DNA of 64,000 nt from Vreelandella sp031769195. Lineage in GTDB: Bacteria; Pseudomonadota; Gammaproteobacteria; Pseudomonadales; Halomonadaceae. The notes below the pieces were generated by a model. It did not search any database and was not told the DNA's origin. It saw only the letters and a program-made list of their open reading frames with translations. Positions 7,168 to 15,590 of the stretch are shown here, in pieces. The position numbers and the translations under genes were made by a program. Every line of letters begins with the position of its first letter. Position 1 is the stretch's first letter. Location of the stretch: contig NZ_JAVHNP010000001.1 in the NCBI RefSeq assembly GCF_031769195.1, positions 1 through 64,000 on the forward strand, written 5' to 3'.

Positions 7168-8847
7168 CTATGCTAAGGCGCGCTTATTGTCTTTATCGTT
7201 GCAATTAACCGGCTCGGCACTGGCCATTGCTTGCCAATCCAATTGCCCCAGAGGCTGCTCCACCTCTTCATCATCAGATACTAGGGTCTCTTCAACGATA
7301 CGGAACTGGCCCGCGTACTCACGCATCTGCAGCGCTTCTTGCGTCAAGCCCTCGGCACTATGAGCCGTTTGGTTAACCAGGCGCATGGCATCTTGCGTGG
7401 TGGCATCAATTTGAGTCACCGCCACGTTGACCTCTTCAATACCGCGACGCTGCTCTTCAGACGCTTTAGCCATTTGTGTCATCAGGTGCTCCACTTCTGT
7501 GGCTGCCTGCATAATCGCCCGAGTATGGGCCCCGGCCTGCTGAGATAGCTCACTACCTTCCTCAACGCTTTTGCGTGATGCTTCAATACGTGCCCGAATA
7601 TCGTGGGCCGCATTGGCACTGCGTGTGGCCAATGCCCGTACTTCATTGGCCACAACCGCGAAGCCACGCCCGTGCTCACCTGCCCGGGCAGCCTCTACTG
7701 AGGCGTTTAATGCCAAAATATTAGTCTGAAACGCGATGCCCTCGATCACCTTAATGATGCTTTGAATCTCTTCAGAGTGCTCGTTGATCGACTGCATGGT
7801 GGCAATAAACTGGGCAATCACCTCATCACCCTGCTGCGCTTTATGGGCAACATCGGTCGTCGAGCGATTGACGTGCGCTGCGCTTTCCGCATTTTGGTTG
7901 ACCGTCGCGGTCAGTTGCTCAAGGCTGGCGGCCATTTGCTGAAGGGCTGAGACTTGAGAATCAGTCTGACCAGCCAGCTGTTGGCTTTGCGTCGCCATGG
8001 CTTGGCTATCGCTATACACCTGCTGACTGCTGTTATTAAGATGATTCACGGTGGTCGTCAGCGAGCGCTGCATATTTGCCAGTTCGCTAAACAGCAGGCC
8101 AATTTCATTATTGGCATGAGCCTCTACCGGTGAGGATAAGTCGCCTTTAGCAATGCGCTTAAAGTGCTGAGTAATGACCCGCAGCGGCTTCAGCACATTA
8201 CGACGCACGCCCCAAACCACCACGCCGACTACCAGCAACGCGATCACCACTACGCTTATAACGCCCATAAATAGCAGCGACGAGACATTCTCAAAACGCT
8301 CAGACAAGCCAGCACCACGGGCAAGCGAGTAACCGTAAAACGCTTCCGCAGTGTTAACGAACTGCTGACTGCTGTCATCAACCCGGGATTCGCCAGAGAG
8401 AAAACCACGTACATCGCGCTCTTCTAACATCATCATCTGCAGGCTGAGGTTATTATTTACCAAGGATTGGAAGTCATTCGCTAACTGCCCCACCAGCTCT
8501 AACTGCTCACTTTCAGGAAAGCTCGCTTCGAAAGCATCAAAATGCGATGAGGCCGATGCCAGCAGACGTTCTGCCTCTTCTAAAAGGGGCTCAGGGCGAT
8601 CAAACGAAGGAGTGCGAATAAGCTCTGCTGCACGATTCATCTGCACTCTGGCGCGCAGTAGCTGTGTGTAAGCACCGTTCAGCTCACGCACCTGGGCCAT
8701 GTCGCGCTGCTGCATCGATGTAAATGCATCGCGCCCGAACTGGTTAGCAAATAGCCCCAAGCCACCAATGACCAGCACAAGGCAAGTGAAGGTCACGAGC
8801 ACCAGCGTCCAGCTTGCCTTGACGCTTAAATGATTGATTACTTTCAT
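7168..8847 (-). CDS. Methyl-accepting chemotaxis protein (Tar-like four-helix sensor), next to arsC
   Basis: A 559-aa transmembrane chemoreceptor that should control CheA at the receptor array. TM1 is at about 12-34, a periplasmic four-helix-bundle domain at 35-190 and TM2 at 191-213, followed by HAMP and the MCP signalling hairpin (GIAFQTNILALNASVEAARA). The periplasmic motif LLRARVQMNR aligns with the Tar segment carrying the first two aspartate-binding arginines, while the third is not conserved. There is no cysteine in the periplasmic part and no C-terminal NWETF tether. The start at 8847 has GGAG 7 nt upstream. It begins 26 bp after the arsC stop on the same strand, so it is probably expressed from the ars promoter. 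Confidence 0.9.
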   Translation of the reverse strand: MKVINHLSVKASWTLVLVTFTCLVLVIGGLGLFANQFGRDAFTSMQQRDMAQVRELNGAYTQLLRARVQMNRAAELIRTPSFDRPEPLLEEAERLLASASSHFDAFEASFPESEQLELVGQLANDFQSLVNNNLSLQMMMLEERDVRGFLSGESRVDDSSQQFVNTAEAFYGYSLARGAGLSERFENVSSLLFMGVISVVVIALLVVGVVVWGVRRNVLKPLRVITQHFKRIAKGDLSSPVEAHANNEIGLLFSELANMQRSLTTTVNHLNNSSQQVYSDSQAMATQSQQLAGQTDSQVSALQQMAASLEQLTATVNQNAESAAHVNRSTTDVAHKAQQGDEVIAQFIATMQSINEHSEEIQSIIKVIEGIAFQTNILALNASVEAARAGEHGRGFAVVANEVRALATRSANAAHDIRARIEASRKSVEEGSELSQQAGAHTRAIMQAATEVEHLMTQMAKASEEQRRGIEEVNVAVTQIDATTQDAMRLVNQTAHSAEGLTQEALQMREYAGQFRIVEETLVSDDEEVEQPLGQLDWQAMASAEPVNCNDKDNKRALA

Positions 8848-8873
8848 GGTGCACTCCGTCGAGATAGGAATGA

Positions 8874-9284
8874 TCAGCTTTTTTGCAGCGGCAGCCACAG
8901 CTGTAAACGGTGGCGGATCTCGAACAGCGCCTGCTCGTAAGCGTCTAATTTACTGATCAGACGTGGGTCACGGATGTCCCAGAATAAAATCTCGCCTGCT
9001 TTCCCTTGCCAGTCTCGGCACGCCTGCTGGGCTTTATCACAAAGAACGATCACCACATCGAACGACTCGTTCTCAAATTGATCCAGCGATTTGCTATGTA
9101 GCCCATCTGTCGAGAGCCCCTGTTTTTTTAAGGCTTCAAGGGTGAGTGAATGGGGTTCATCAGGCTCCGAACCGGCACTAAATGCTTCGAAGCGATCACC
9201 CGCCATATGACGAAGCAGCACTTCTCCCATAAGAGAGCGCGCAGAGTTGGCATTACAGAGAAAGAGCACGCGACGCTTCGGCAT
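8874..9284 (-). CDS. arsC: Arsenate reductase, low-molecular-weight phosphatase type
   Basis: A 136-aa member of the LMW protein-tyrosine-phosphatase family, of the kind that reduces arsenate to arsenite with thioredoxin or glutaredoxin. The active-site loop FLCNANSARS gives Cys10 and Arg16 of the CX5R signature, and the general-acid region is WDIRDP. It is the first gene of a leftward unit that continues into the chemoreceptor, and it is divergent from arsH across a 149-bp gap with the shared operator. A true phosphatase role cannot be excluded from sequence, but the context argues for arsenate. Confidence 0.85.
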   Translation of the reverse strand: MPKRRVLFLCNANSARSLMGEVLLRHMAGDRFEAFSAGSEPDEPHSLTLEALKKQGLSTDGLHSKSLDQFENESFDVVIVLCDKAQQACRDWQGKAGEILFWDIRDPRLISKLDAYEQALFEIRHRLQLWLPLQKS

Positions 9285-9347
9285 AATTCAACAACCTCTT
9301 ATTTAATTTTCACACCGCCACCATACGCTCCGATGATGACGGAGATA

Positions 9348-9376
9348 TTGCAGCCGAGGCAGGCCGCTAGAAATAT
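9348..9376 (+). promoter_or_regulatory. Candidate promoter of the arsH-acr3-arsC operon
   Basis: -35 TTGCAG (9348-9353), 17-bp spacer, -10 AAATAT (9371-9376). The -10 overlaps the first bases of the operator-like element at 9373-9392. The -10 is poor, so this is tentative. Confidence 0.4.
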
Positions 9377-9392
9377 ACGAAAAAACATATAT
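9373..9392. promoter_or_regulatory. Shared ars operator, copy 1
   Basis: ATATACGAAAAAACATATAT is an interrupted dyad of the form ATATAYG-N6-CRTATAT. An identical 20-bp copy lies at 15591-15610 before the GAPDH-arsJ unit. It sits between the divergent arsC and arsH genes, where an ArsR-family repressor would control both. The regulator is inferred; no arsR gene is in the window. Confidence 0.78.
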
Positions 9393-9433
9393 CATAAAGA
9401 TCATCTATCTATTCTTTCACTAAGGAGCCCTCC

Positions 9434-10153
9434 ATGGCCCTGCTTGAGGATTTACCCAATCTTGACCCTCAACTTTTTCAGGCCCCTACCCTTGAATCAC
9501 TGGGGCTGCCGCCCTCTTCGCAGCCCGCGCCGAAGATCCTGCTGCTGTATGGGTCACTACGCGAGCGCTCGTTTAGCCGTTTGGCGGTTGAAGAAGCCGC
9601 CCGCTTGCTAAACGCCATGGGTGCTGAGACGCAGATTTTTAACCCACATGGCCTGCCGCTTCCAGATGCGGAAGATACCAGCCACCCAAAGGTGGAAGAG
9701 TTACGCTCACTGGCACAGTGGGCAGACGGGATGGTGTGGTGCTCGCCTGAACGCCATGGAGCGATGACAGGCATCATGAAAGCACAAATCGACTGGATTC
9801 CTCTGGCGCTAGGCGGGGTACGCCCCACCCAAGGCAAGACATTGGCCGTGATGCAGGTATGCGGTGGCTCACAATCATTCAACACGGTGAACCAGCTGCG
9901 CATTTTAGGCCGTTGGATGCGTATGGTGACGATTCCTAACCAATCCTCCGTCCCCAAAGCCTTTATGGAGTTCGACGATAACGACCGCATGAAGCCTTCG
10001 CCGTTTTACGATCGTATCGTGGATGTCATGGAAGAACTCGTAAAATTCACCCTGCTGGTGCGAGAGCGTAGCGACCTGCTAACCGACCGCTATTCAGAGC
10101 GTAAAGAGAGCGCCGAAGCGCTTTCCAAGCGTGTCAATCAGCGCGCCATTTGA
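9434..10153 (+). CDS. arsH: ArsH, organoarsenical resistance flavoprotein
   Basis: A 239-aa NADPH-dependent FMN reductase-fold protein. Characterised ArsH enzymes oxidise trivalent methyl- and aromatic arsenicals to the less toxic pentavalent forms. The FMN phosphate loop YGSLRERSFSRLAVEEAARL near residues 39-58 is the ArsH signature, and the long N-terminal extension before it is also typical. It has a good ribosome site (AAGGAG, 6 nt). It is the first gene of the rightward ars operon, and acr3 begins 13 bp after its stop. Confidence 0.94.
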   Translation: MALLEDLPNLDPQLFQAPTLESLGLPPSSQPAPKILLLYGSLRERSFSRLAVEEAARLLNAMGAETQIFNPHGLPLPDAEDTSHPKVEELRSLAQWADGMVWCSPERHGAMTGIMKAQIDWIPLALGGVRPTQGKTLAVMQVCGGSQSFNTVNQLRILGRWMRMVTIPNQSSVPKAFMEFDDNDRMKPSPFYDRIVDVMEELVKFTLLVRERSDLLTDRYSERKESAEALSKRVNQRAI

Positions 10154-10166
10154 CGAAGGAGAGAGC

Positions 10167-11234
10167 ATGCCTACTCAAGAGAATGCAGCCCCCAGCAGTG
10201 CTGATATGGGGCTTTTCGAGCGCTATCTTTCGCTTTGGGTCGCTATTGCGATTGTCGCGGGTATCGCGCTAGGGCAGTGGGCTCCTGCTATTCCCGAAGC
10301 CCTATCACGCTTTGAATATGCACAGGTGTCCATTCCTATAGCGGTACTCATCTGGGCAATGATTTTCCCCATGATGGCCCAAATCGACTTTAGTGCGATT
10401 GCAGGTGTTCGTCGCCAACCTAAAGGCCTTGCTATCACAACAACCGTGAATTGGCTGATCAAGCCCTTCACAATGTTTGGTTTGGCCTGGCTATTTTTCA
10501 TGGTGATCTTTCAGCCTTGGATCCCAAAAGAGTTGGCCAGCCAATATCTGGCAGGCGCTATCTTACTAGGCGCGGCTCCCTGTACGGCCATGGTCTTCGT
10601 ATGGAGCTATTTAACGCGGGGCGATGCCGCCTACACCCTTGTGCAAGTCGCGCTGAACGATCTCATCATGCTGTTTGCCTTTGCGCCCATCGTGGTCTTA
10701 CTACTGGGTATTTCAAATATTCAGGTGCCCTGGGATACGGTGCTGCTCTCGGTATTACTCTATATTGTCATTCCCCTGGCGGCTGGCTATCTCACCCGGA
10801 AAACGCTGATCGCTAAGCGCGGTGCTCAGTGGTACGACAACGTTTTTATGAAGCGTATTGGCCCCATCACCCCCATGGGCTTGATTATTACTCTGGTGCT
10901 GCTCTTCGCGTTTCAGGGCGATGTCATTCTGAACAACCCGTTGCATATTGTGCTTATCGCCATACCACTGATTATACAGACGTTTTTGATCTTCTTTATC
11001 GCCTATGGGTGGGCGAAAGCGTGGCGCGTACCGCACAATATTGCCGCACCTGGTGCAATGATTGGTGCCAGCAACTTTTTTGAGCTAGCCGTGGCGGCCG
11101 CGATTGCTCTGTTTGGCCTGCAGTCGGGTGCGGCCTTAGCAACCGTGGTGGGTGTATTGGTGGAAGTGCCGCTGATGTTGGCCCTAGTACGCATTGCCAA
11201 CAACACACGCCAGCAGTTTCCTACCGCTGCTTAA
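10167..11234 (+). CDS. acr3: Acr3-family arsenite efflux permease
   Basis: A 355-aa inner-membrane protein with about ten transmembrane segments that exports arsenite, driven by the proton motive force. The fourth-segment motif GAAPCTAMVFVWSYLT carries Cys139, the cysteine known to be essential in Acr3 proteins. The start at 10167 is supported by AAGGAGAG just upstream; the frame is open 12 codons further into arsH without a ribosome site. It removes the arsenite made by either arsenate reductase in the island. Confidence 0.95.
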   Translation: MPTQENAAPSSADMGLFERYLSLWVAIAIVAGIALGQWAPAIPEALSRFEYAQVSIPIAVLIWAMIFPMMAQIDFSAIAGVRRQPKGLAITTTVNWLIKPFTMFGLAWLFFMVIFQPWIPKELASQYLAGAILLGAAPCTAMVFVWSYLTRGDAAYTLVQVALNDLIMLFAFAPIVVLLLGISNIQVPWDTVLLSVLLYIVIPLAAGYLTRKTLIAKRGAQWYDNVFMKRIGPITPMGLIITLVLLFAFQGDVILNNPLHIVLIAIPLIIQTFLIFFIAYGWAKAWRVPHNIAAPGAMIGASNFFELAVAAAIALFGLQSGAALATVVGVLVEVPLMLALVRIANNTRQQFPTAA

Positions 11235-11246
11235 GGAGCCTGTTCG

Positions 11247-11456
11247 ATGGCCCACTATTTGATCTTTTTAGGCTCTACCAAAACATCAACGCCCCCTGCA
11301 CCCGTTCGCTTAGAAGCACGCTGGAAAGGCTATTTTGGACGTATGCTCTCGCTGTTGATGTGGTGGGCGGACGCTGCCACATCACGTAAGGCCGCGAAGG
11401 TATCGCCTGCCATTTACCAACCCCTGAGCCAGCGGGATGCCTCATCATGTCCGTAA
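11247..11456 (+). CDS. Small hypothetical protein inside the ars operon
   Basis: A 69-aa frame with a strong ribosome site (AAGGAG, 7 nt before ATG) 12 bp after acr3; it overlaps the first 10 bases of arsC. The N-terminus MAHYLIFLGSTK is hydrophobic and the middle (RMLSLLMWWADAATSRKAAK) is amphipathic. I recognise no domain and no metal-binding cysteine pair; the only Cys is next to last. Position and ribosome site argue that it is translated. The alternative is a non-coding spacer, but at more than 200 bp with a good Shine-Dalgarno that seems less likely. Confidence 0.55.
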   Translation: MAHYLIFLGSTKTSTPPAPVRLEARWKGYFGRMLSLLMWWADAATSRKAAKVSPAIYQPLSQRDASSCP

Positions 11457-11854
11457 CCATTTATCATAATCCTCAATGTGGCACATCGCGCAATACGCTC
11501 GCCATGATCAAAGCATCAGGGGAAGCCCCTGACATCATCCACTATCTGGAAACACCGCCTAGCCGAGAGCGCTTGGTAGAACTGTTGACGATGATGAAGC
11601 TGCCACCGCGGGCGTTGTTGCGCATCAAAGGCACGCCCTATGACGAACTCAAATTGGATGATCCTACGTTAAGCGATGATCAGCTTATCGACGCCATGAT
11701 GGCCCATCCGATTCTCATCAATCGCCCTATTGTTATCACGCCCAAAGGCACAAAGCTCTGCCGCCCTTCCGAACTGGTGCTAACGCTGCTGGACCGGCCG
11801 GTGGCGCAGTTTGTGAAAGAGGATGGCGAGCGTGTTGACTACCCGCCTGCCTAA
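11447..11854 (+). CDS. arsC: Arsenate reductase, glutaredoxin-coupled ArsC/Spx type
   Basis: A 135-aa ArsC of the thioredoxin-fold family that reduces arsenate with glutathione and glutaredoxin. The catalytic motif NPQCGTSRNTL has Cys11, and arginines implicated in arsenate binding lie in NRPIVITPKGTKLCRP around residues 93-108. It is unrelated in sequence to the LMW-phosphatase arsC at 8874-9284, so the island has two arsenate reductases of different descent. It overlaps the end of the preceding small gene. Confidence 0.94.
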   Translation: MSVTIYHNPQCGTSRNTLAMIKASGEAPDIIHYLETPPSRERLVELLTMMKLPPRALLRIKGTPYDELKLDDPTLSDDQLIDAMMAHPILINRPIVITPKGTKLCRPSELVLTLLDRPVAQFVKEDGERVDYPPA

Positions 11855-11870
11855 GAGGCACTCACCAGCG

Positions 11871-12179
11871 ATGAATGCCATTATTGAGATAGACGAAAAA
11901 GCCGCCGCTTTTATCAAGCAACAAGGAGGTGTGGCCACCGTTCGGTGGTCATCTCGTCACGGCTGCTGCGGAGGCACGTCGCACATCGCTGTCGCTGAGA
12001 CTCACGCACCCGAAGACCCTTCTGCGTTTGAGTGCCACACCTGGCATGAAGCAACCGTCTGGATATCCCCAGAGCTTGCCCATCAGGGCTTGCGACTGCG
12101 GGTAGAAGGCTGGTGGAAACTACGACGGCTGTTTGTCGATGGCGCCCCGTTACACACGGGGCGCACGAATACTCAGTAA
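11871..12179 (+). CDS. Small CC-motif protein of the ars operon
   Basis: A 102-aa soluble protein with a vicinal cysteine pair in HGCCGGTSHIA (Cys32-Cys33), preceded by an acidic N-terminus and followed by a short alpha/beta-looking domain. I recall a family in which the equivalent position can be selenocysteine (a CC/Se motif), often near arsenic or redox genes; I could not confirm membership. A vicinal dithiol would bind As(III) or serve as a redox centre. The start at 11871 is chosen because the conserved part begins there, although its ribosome site is weak; the frame is open to 11823 inside arsC. Its last 30 bp overlap the convergent MFS gene. Confidence 0.72.
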   Translation: MNAIIEIDEKAAAFIKQQGGVATVRWSSRHGCCGGTSHIAVAETHAPEDPSAFECHTWHEATVWISPELAHQGLRLRVEGWWKLRRLFVDGAPLHTGRTNTQ

Positions 12180-13304
12180 AACGAGCGTCGCCGCTAGCAT
12201 AAGCAAGGCAGTTAACCAGAGGGCATTGGCACCGCTTTGATCTATCAGTAGACCAAAAAGCAGCGGCGCCACGGCTTGCAACGCCCGCGCAGGCATCATA
12301 ATGAGCCCTTGCCTTCGCCCAAATCCAGAGGGGCCAAACAGCGCCAGCGGTAGTGTGCCGGAGGCAATCGTCATCATGCCATTGCCCGCGCCATGCAGTA
12401 ACGCAAACCCGGCGGCCGGCATTCCAGCGATGGTCAACAAGGCAGCGCCTAGCGGATGAAGCGTGGTGGCAAGCCTGCCTGCCACTAACGGGTGAAAGCG
12501 GCGAAGCAGTATATATTCGCCCATACGGGCAGCGACTTGAGCCGGCCCAACTAATGCGGCGGCGGCAATGGCCACGGACAGCGACGCTCCACTCTCTTGT
12601 AACAGCCGAGGCAGATGCGCCGCCATGGCGGTTGATACAAACCAGCCCGCGGCAAACACATAGGCTAATAGCAGCATCGTTAAACGGGGGCGTTCTGGAG
12701 AGGGAGTGTTAGAACTCACGTCATCGAAGACTAATTTTGCCGCCGCTCGGGGCAAACGCGCATTCAGAGGTATGCCTAACACTATGTGCGCTAATGCCCA
12801 GCTTGCGCAGGCGGCTCGCCAACCCCACTCGCTCTCAATCAAGGCGGTGATGGGCCAGCCAAGGGTGCTGGCAAACCCCGCCACGAGCGTAACACCGGTA
12901 ATAGAGGCCCTGGCTTGCTTGCCTAGCAACCGGCTAAGCGTGGCAAAGGCCGCATCGTAAAGCCCTAACGCCATACCCACGCCAATCACCAGCCAAGCCA
13001 GTATCAATGACACCGCCCCCTGGGATAGCGCCAACGCCAACAACCCCAGCGCTATCACGCCATTAGAGGCCATTAACACACCGCGACCACCTTGGCGGTC
13101 AATCACGCGCCCCACGCTGGGCCCTAGCACTGCAACCAGCAGTAAGGCCGCTGAAAACGCGCCAAACACCCAGTTGGAGGAAAGCCCCATTTCATCGGCA
13201 ATAGGCACCGCCAGAATAGCGGGCAGATAGTAACTGGATGCCCAGGCAAGCGTTTGCGCGCACCCTAAGGTAAGCGTGACGCTGGCGTTGGGCGAGCGAA
13301 TCAT
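12150..13304 (-). CDS. MFS permease, third gene of the GAPDH-arsJ operon
   Basis: A 384-aa major-facilitator protein with about 12 membrane segments. The inter-segment 2-3 loop GRVIDRQGGRG is a recognisable MFS motif A variant. It overlaps the arsJ stop by 4 bp, so it is translationally coupled to ArsJ, which places its function in arsenic export. MFS exporters in ars operons include ArsK-type As(III)/organoarsenical pumps; assignment to that group is inference. Its 3' end overlaps the convergent CC-motif gene by 30 bp. Confidence 0.8.
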   Translation of the reverse strand: MIRSPNASVTLTLGCAQTLAWASSYYLPAILAVPIADEMGLSSNWVFGAFSAALLLVAVLGPSVGRVIDRQGGRGVLMASNGVIALGLLALALSQGAVSLILAWLVIGVGMALGLYDAAFATLSRLLGKQARASITGVTLVAGFASTLGWPITALIESEWGWRAACASWALAHIVLGIPLNARLPRAAAKLVFDDVSSNTPSPERPRLTMLLLAYVFAAGWFVSTAMAAHLPRLLQESGASLSVAIAAAALVGPAQVAARMGEYILLRRFHPLVAGRLATTLHPLGAALLTIAGMPAAGFALLHGAGNGMMTIASGTLPLALFGPSGFGRRQGLIMMPARALQAVAPLLFGLLIDQSGANALWLTALLMLAATLVLLSIRAPRV

Positions 13305-14524
13305 GCCGATTGCTTAGGCAATGCGAGTGCCATTAGCGAGCTTGCCGCTACCAACCCAGCGGCGACCCATAAGCAGGCACTGAGACCATACGCCATATAG
13401 AGCCCCCCTGAGAGTAACGTGCCCACCAAACGACCCATGGCATTGGCCATATAGTAAAAACCCACGTCCATAGAGACTCCGTCGGCGCGGGCATAGTGAA
13501 CGATTAAATAGCTGTGCCAGCTAGAGTTCACGGCAAACAGCACGCCAAACGCCAGCAAGCCCACCACCAACCACCCTACCTGCGCGAGGGGAAGCAGTGC
13601 CAGCAGAATCGCCAACACGGCAAGGGCGGCGGCCCAGCCAGCGGTGATGGTTCTTGCATCACCTTTTAGCAGCGCCGTGAGCTTTGGCGCTTGGGTTTGC
13701 ACCCCGCCGTAACCGATGATCCAAGCGGCTAACAGCCCCCCGACAGTCCAGTGGCTCCAACCGTGCTGATCATAAAGAAAGACAGGTAACGCCACCACAA
13801 ACCACACATCCCGAGAGGCAAACAAACAAAAGCGCGCCGCAGAAAGTACGTTGATGGCGCGAGACTTAGAAAAGATCTCGGAGAACTTGGGTTTGACTTT
13901 TTGCTTGCCCAAATCTGCTTTTAAACGCCAGAGCGATAGCAGCAGCACGGCACTCAGCATCACTGCCATCGCCACGACGGCCCCACGAAACCCAATCAGC
14001 GTCAGCAGTACCCCCCCCACAAAAAAGCCCAGGCCTTTCAGCGCATTTTTAGAGCCAGTTAGCATCGCTATCCAGCGGTACAAGGCGCTATTGGCATTGG
14101 CACTATCAGTAGGCACCAGCACTTTCACAGCGCTTTTAGCGCTCATCTTATTCAGATCTTTGGCAATGCCCGATAGCGCCTGGGCAGCCATGACCCAAAC
14201 GACGGTCAGCATCCCGGCAGGCACCATGAGCATAGCAAGCGCCACAATTTGCAGCCCTAGCCCCACGTTCATGGTGCGGTTCAAACCCAACCGCGCCCCT
14301 AACCAGCCGCCTACTAGATTCGTGACCACGCCAAATGCTTCGTAGAACAGAAACAACATGGCAATTTCGAGCGGCGAGTAGCCCAGCTGGTGGAAGTACA
14401 TCACCACCAGCATGCGCAGCGCACCATCGGTAATGGTAAACGCCCAGTAGTTGCCGGTAATCAGCATGTACTGGCGCACCTCAAACGGCAGCGCCCTGAC
14501 GCTACCTAGCAGTGATTCAGCCAC
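13301..14524 (-). CDS. arsJ: ArsJ, 1-arseno-3-phosphoglycerate efflux permease
   Basis: A 407-aa MFS-type inner-membrane permease. The N-terminus (VRQYMLITGNYWAFTITDGA) and the cytoplasmic segment GIAKDLNKMSAKSAVK are characteristic of ArsJ. In the established pathway GAPDH uses arsenate in place of phosphate to make 1-arseno-3-phosphoglycerate, ArsJ exports it, and it then breaks down outside the cell. The gene overlaps the end of the GAPDH gene by 8 bp, so the two are translationally coupled, as in known arsJ operons. Confidence 0.93.
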   Translation of the reverse strand: MAESLLGSVRALPFEVRQYMLITGNYWAFTITDGALRMLVVMYFHQLGYSPLEIAMLFLFYEAFGVVTNLVGGWLGARLGLNRTMNVGLGLQIVALAMLMVPAGMLTVVWVMAAQALSGIAKDLNKMSAKSAVKVLVPTDSANANSALYRWIAMLTGSKNALKGLGFFVGGVLLTLIGFRGAVVAMAVMLSAVLLLSLWRLKADLGKQKVKPKFSEIFSKSRAINVLSAARFCLFASRDVWFVVALPVFLYDQHGWSHWTVGGLLAAWIIGYGGVQTQAPKLTALLKGDARTITAGWAAALAVLAILLALLPLAQVGWLVVGLLAFGVLFAVNSSWHSYLIVHYARADGVSMDVGFYYMANAMGRLVGTLLSGGLYMAYGLSACLWVAAGLVAASSLMALALPKQSA

Positions 14525-15548
14525 GAGTCACTGGCTCCCCACCTACCATGCGTGCCAGCTCAGCCGTACGGTTGGCGTATCCCCATTCGTTGTCGTACCA
14601 CGCGTAAAGCTTCAGCTGAGTACCGTTTACCACCATGGTAGACAACGCATCAATAATCGAGCTGCGCGGGTCGGTGCGGTAGTCAATCGATACCAGCGGG
14701 CGCTCTTCATAGCCCAAAATACCGTTCAGAGGGCCATCGGCGGCGGCTTTGAGCGCTTGGTTGACTTCCTCGACGGTGACTTGTCGCTCAAGTTCGAACA
14801 CCATATCAGTGAGCGACGCATTGGCCAGCGGGACGCGAATGGCGTGGCCGTTCAGCTTACCTTCAAGCTCAGGAAAAATAGCGGTAATCGCTTTGGCAGA
14901 CCCGGTGGTGGTCGGAATCAAGCTCATACCGCAGGCACGCGCCCGACGCAGATCTTTATGAGGCGCATCCAAAATGGTTTGGGTATTGGTGATGTCGTGT
15001 ACGGTAGTCATGGAGCCGTGACGAATACCAAAATGCTCAAGAATCACTTTGACCACCGGCGCTAGGCAGTTAGTGGTGCAGCTAGCGGCTGTGACAATAC
15101 GGTGCTTGGCTGGCTCAAACAGGTGGTCGTTCACACCCACCACCACATTGAGCACGCCCTCCTCTTTCACCGGCGCACTCACCACCACGCGCCCGACGCC
15201 TTGATCTAGGTAAGCCTGCAGCTTGTCAGTGCTCTTCATTTTGCCAGAGCACTCGATGACCACATCGCAGCCCGACCAGTCGCTCTCTGCAATGGTTTTA
15301 TGGGCACTAAAAGCCACCTCATGACCATCAATGACCATAGCATCCTGACGCGCCGTCATGCCCTGCCCTGGCGTCCATTGGCCGTGGACAGAGTCGAACT
15401 CTAACAAATGGGCGAAAGTAGCCGCATCACCACCTGGGTCGTTAATGCGCACCAGTGTCACCTCGCCTGCCGCCACCTGCGGCCAAAGGCTGCGCAGTGT
15501 TAAACGACCAATACGACCAAAACCATTAATACCAATGCGAAGTGACAT
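14517..15548 (-). CDS. Glyceraldehyde-3-phosphate dehydrogenase of the ars operon
   Basis: A 343-aa phosphorylating GAPDH. It has the NAD-binding N-terminus MSLRIGINGFGRIGR and the active-site motif ASCTTNC with Cys157. Fused by overlap to arsJ, it is most likely the arsenate-using enzyme that forms 1-arseno-3-phosphoglycerate and not the housekeeping glycolytic copy. The start at 15548 is preceded by a G-rich ribosome site; a 7-codon upstream extension in frame is possible but unlikely. The unit is preceded by the second copy of the ars operator. Confidence 0.92.
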   Translation of the reverse strand: MSLRIGINGFGRIGRLTLRSLWPQVAAGEVTLVRINDPGGDAATFAHLLEFDSVHGQWTPGQGMTARQDAMVIDGHEVAFSAHKTIAESDWSGCDVVIECSGKMKSTDKLQAYLDQGVGRVVVSAPVKEEGVLNVVVGVNDHLFEPAKHRIVTAASCTTNCLAPVVKVILEHFGIRHGSMTTVHDITNTQTILDAPHKDLRRARACGMSLIPTTTGSAKAITAIFPELEGKLNGHAIRVPLANASLTDMVFELERQVTVEEVNQALKAAADGPLNGILGYEERPLVSIDYRTDPRSSIIDALSTMVVNGTQLKLYAWYDNEWGYANRTAELARMVGGEPVTRG

Positions 15549-15590
15549 AAAGCGCCCCCAACCATGCAATAAAATGAAAGACTACCGCTT

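Noticed and set aside
9478..9990. A 170-codon frame antisense to arsH
   Set aside because: No recognisable content and it lies entirely within a clear arsH gene.
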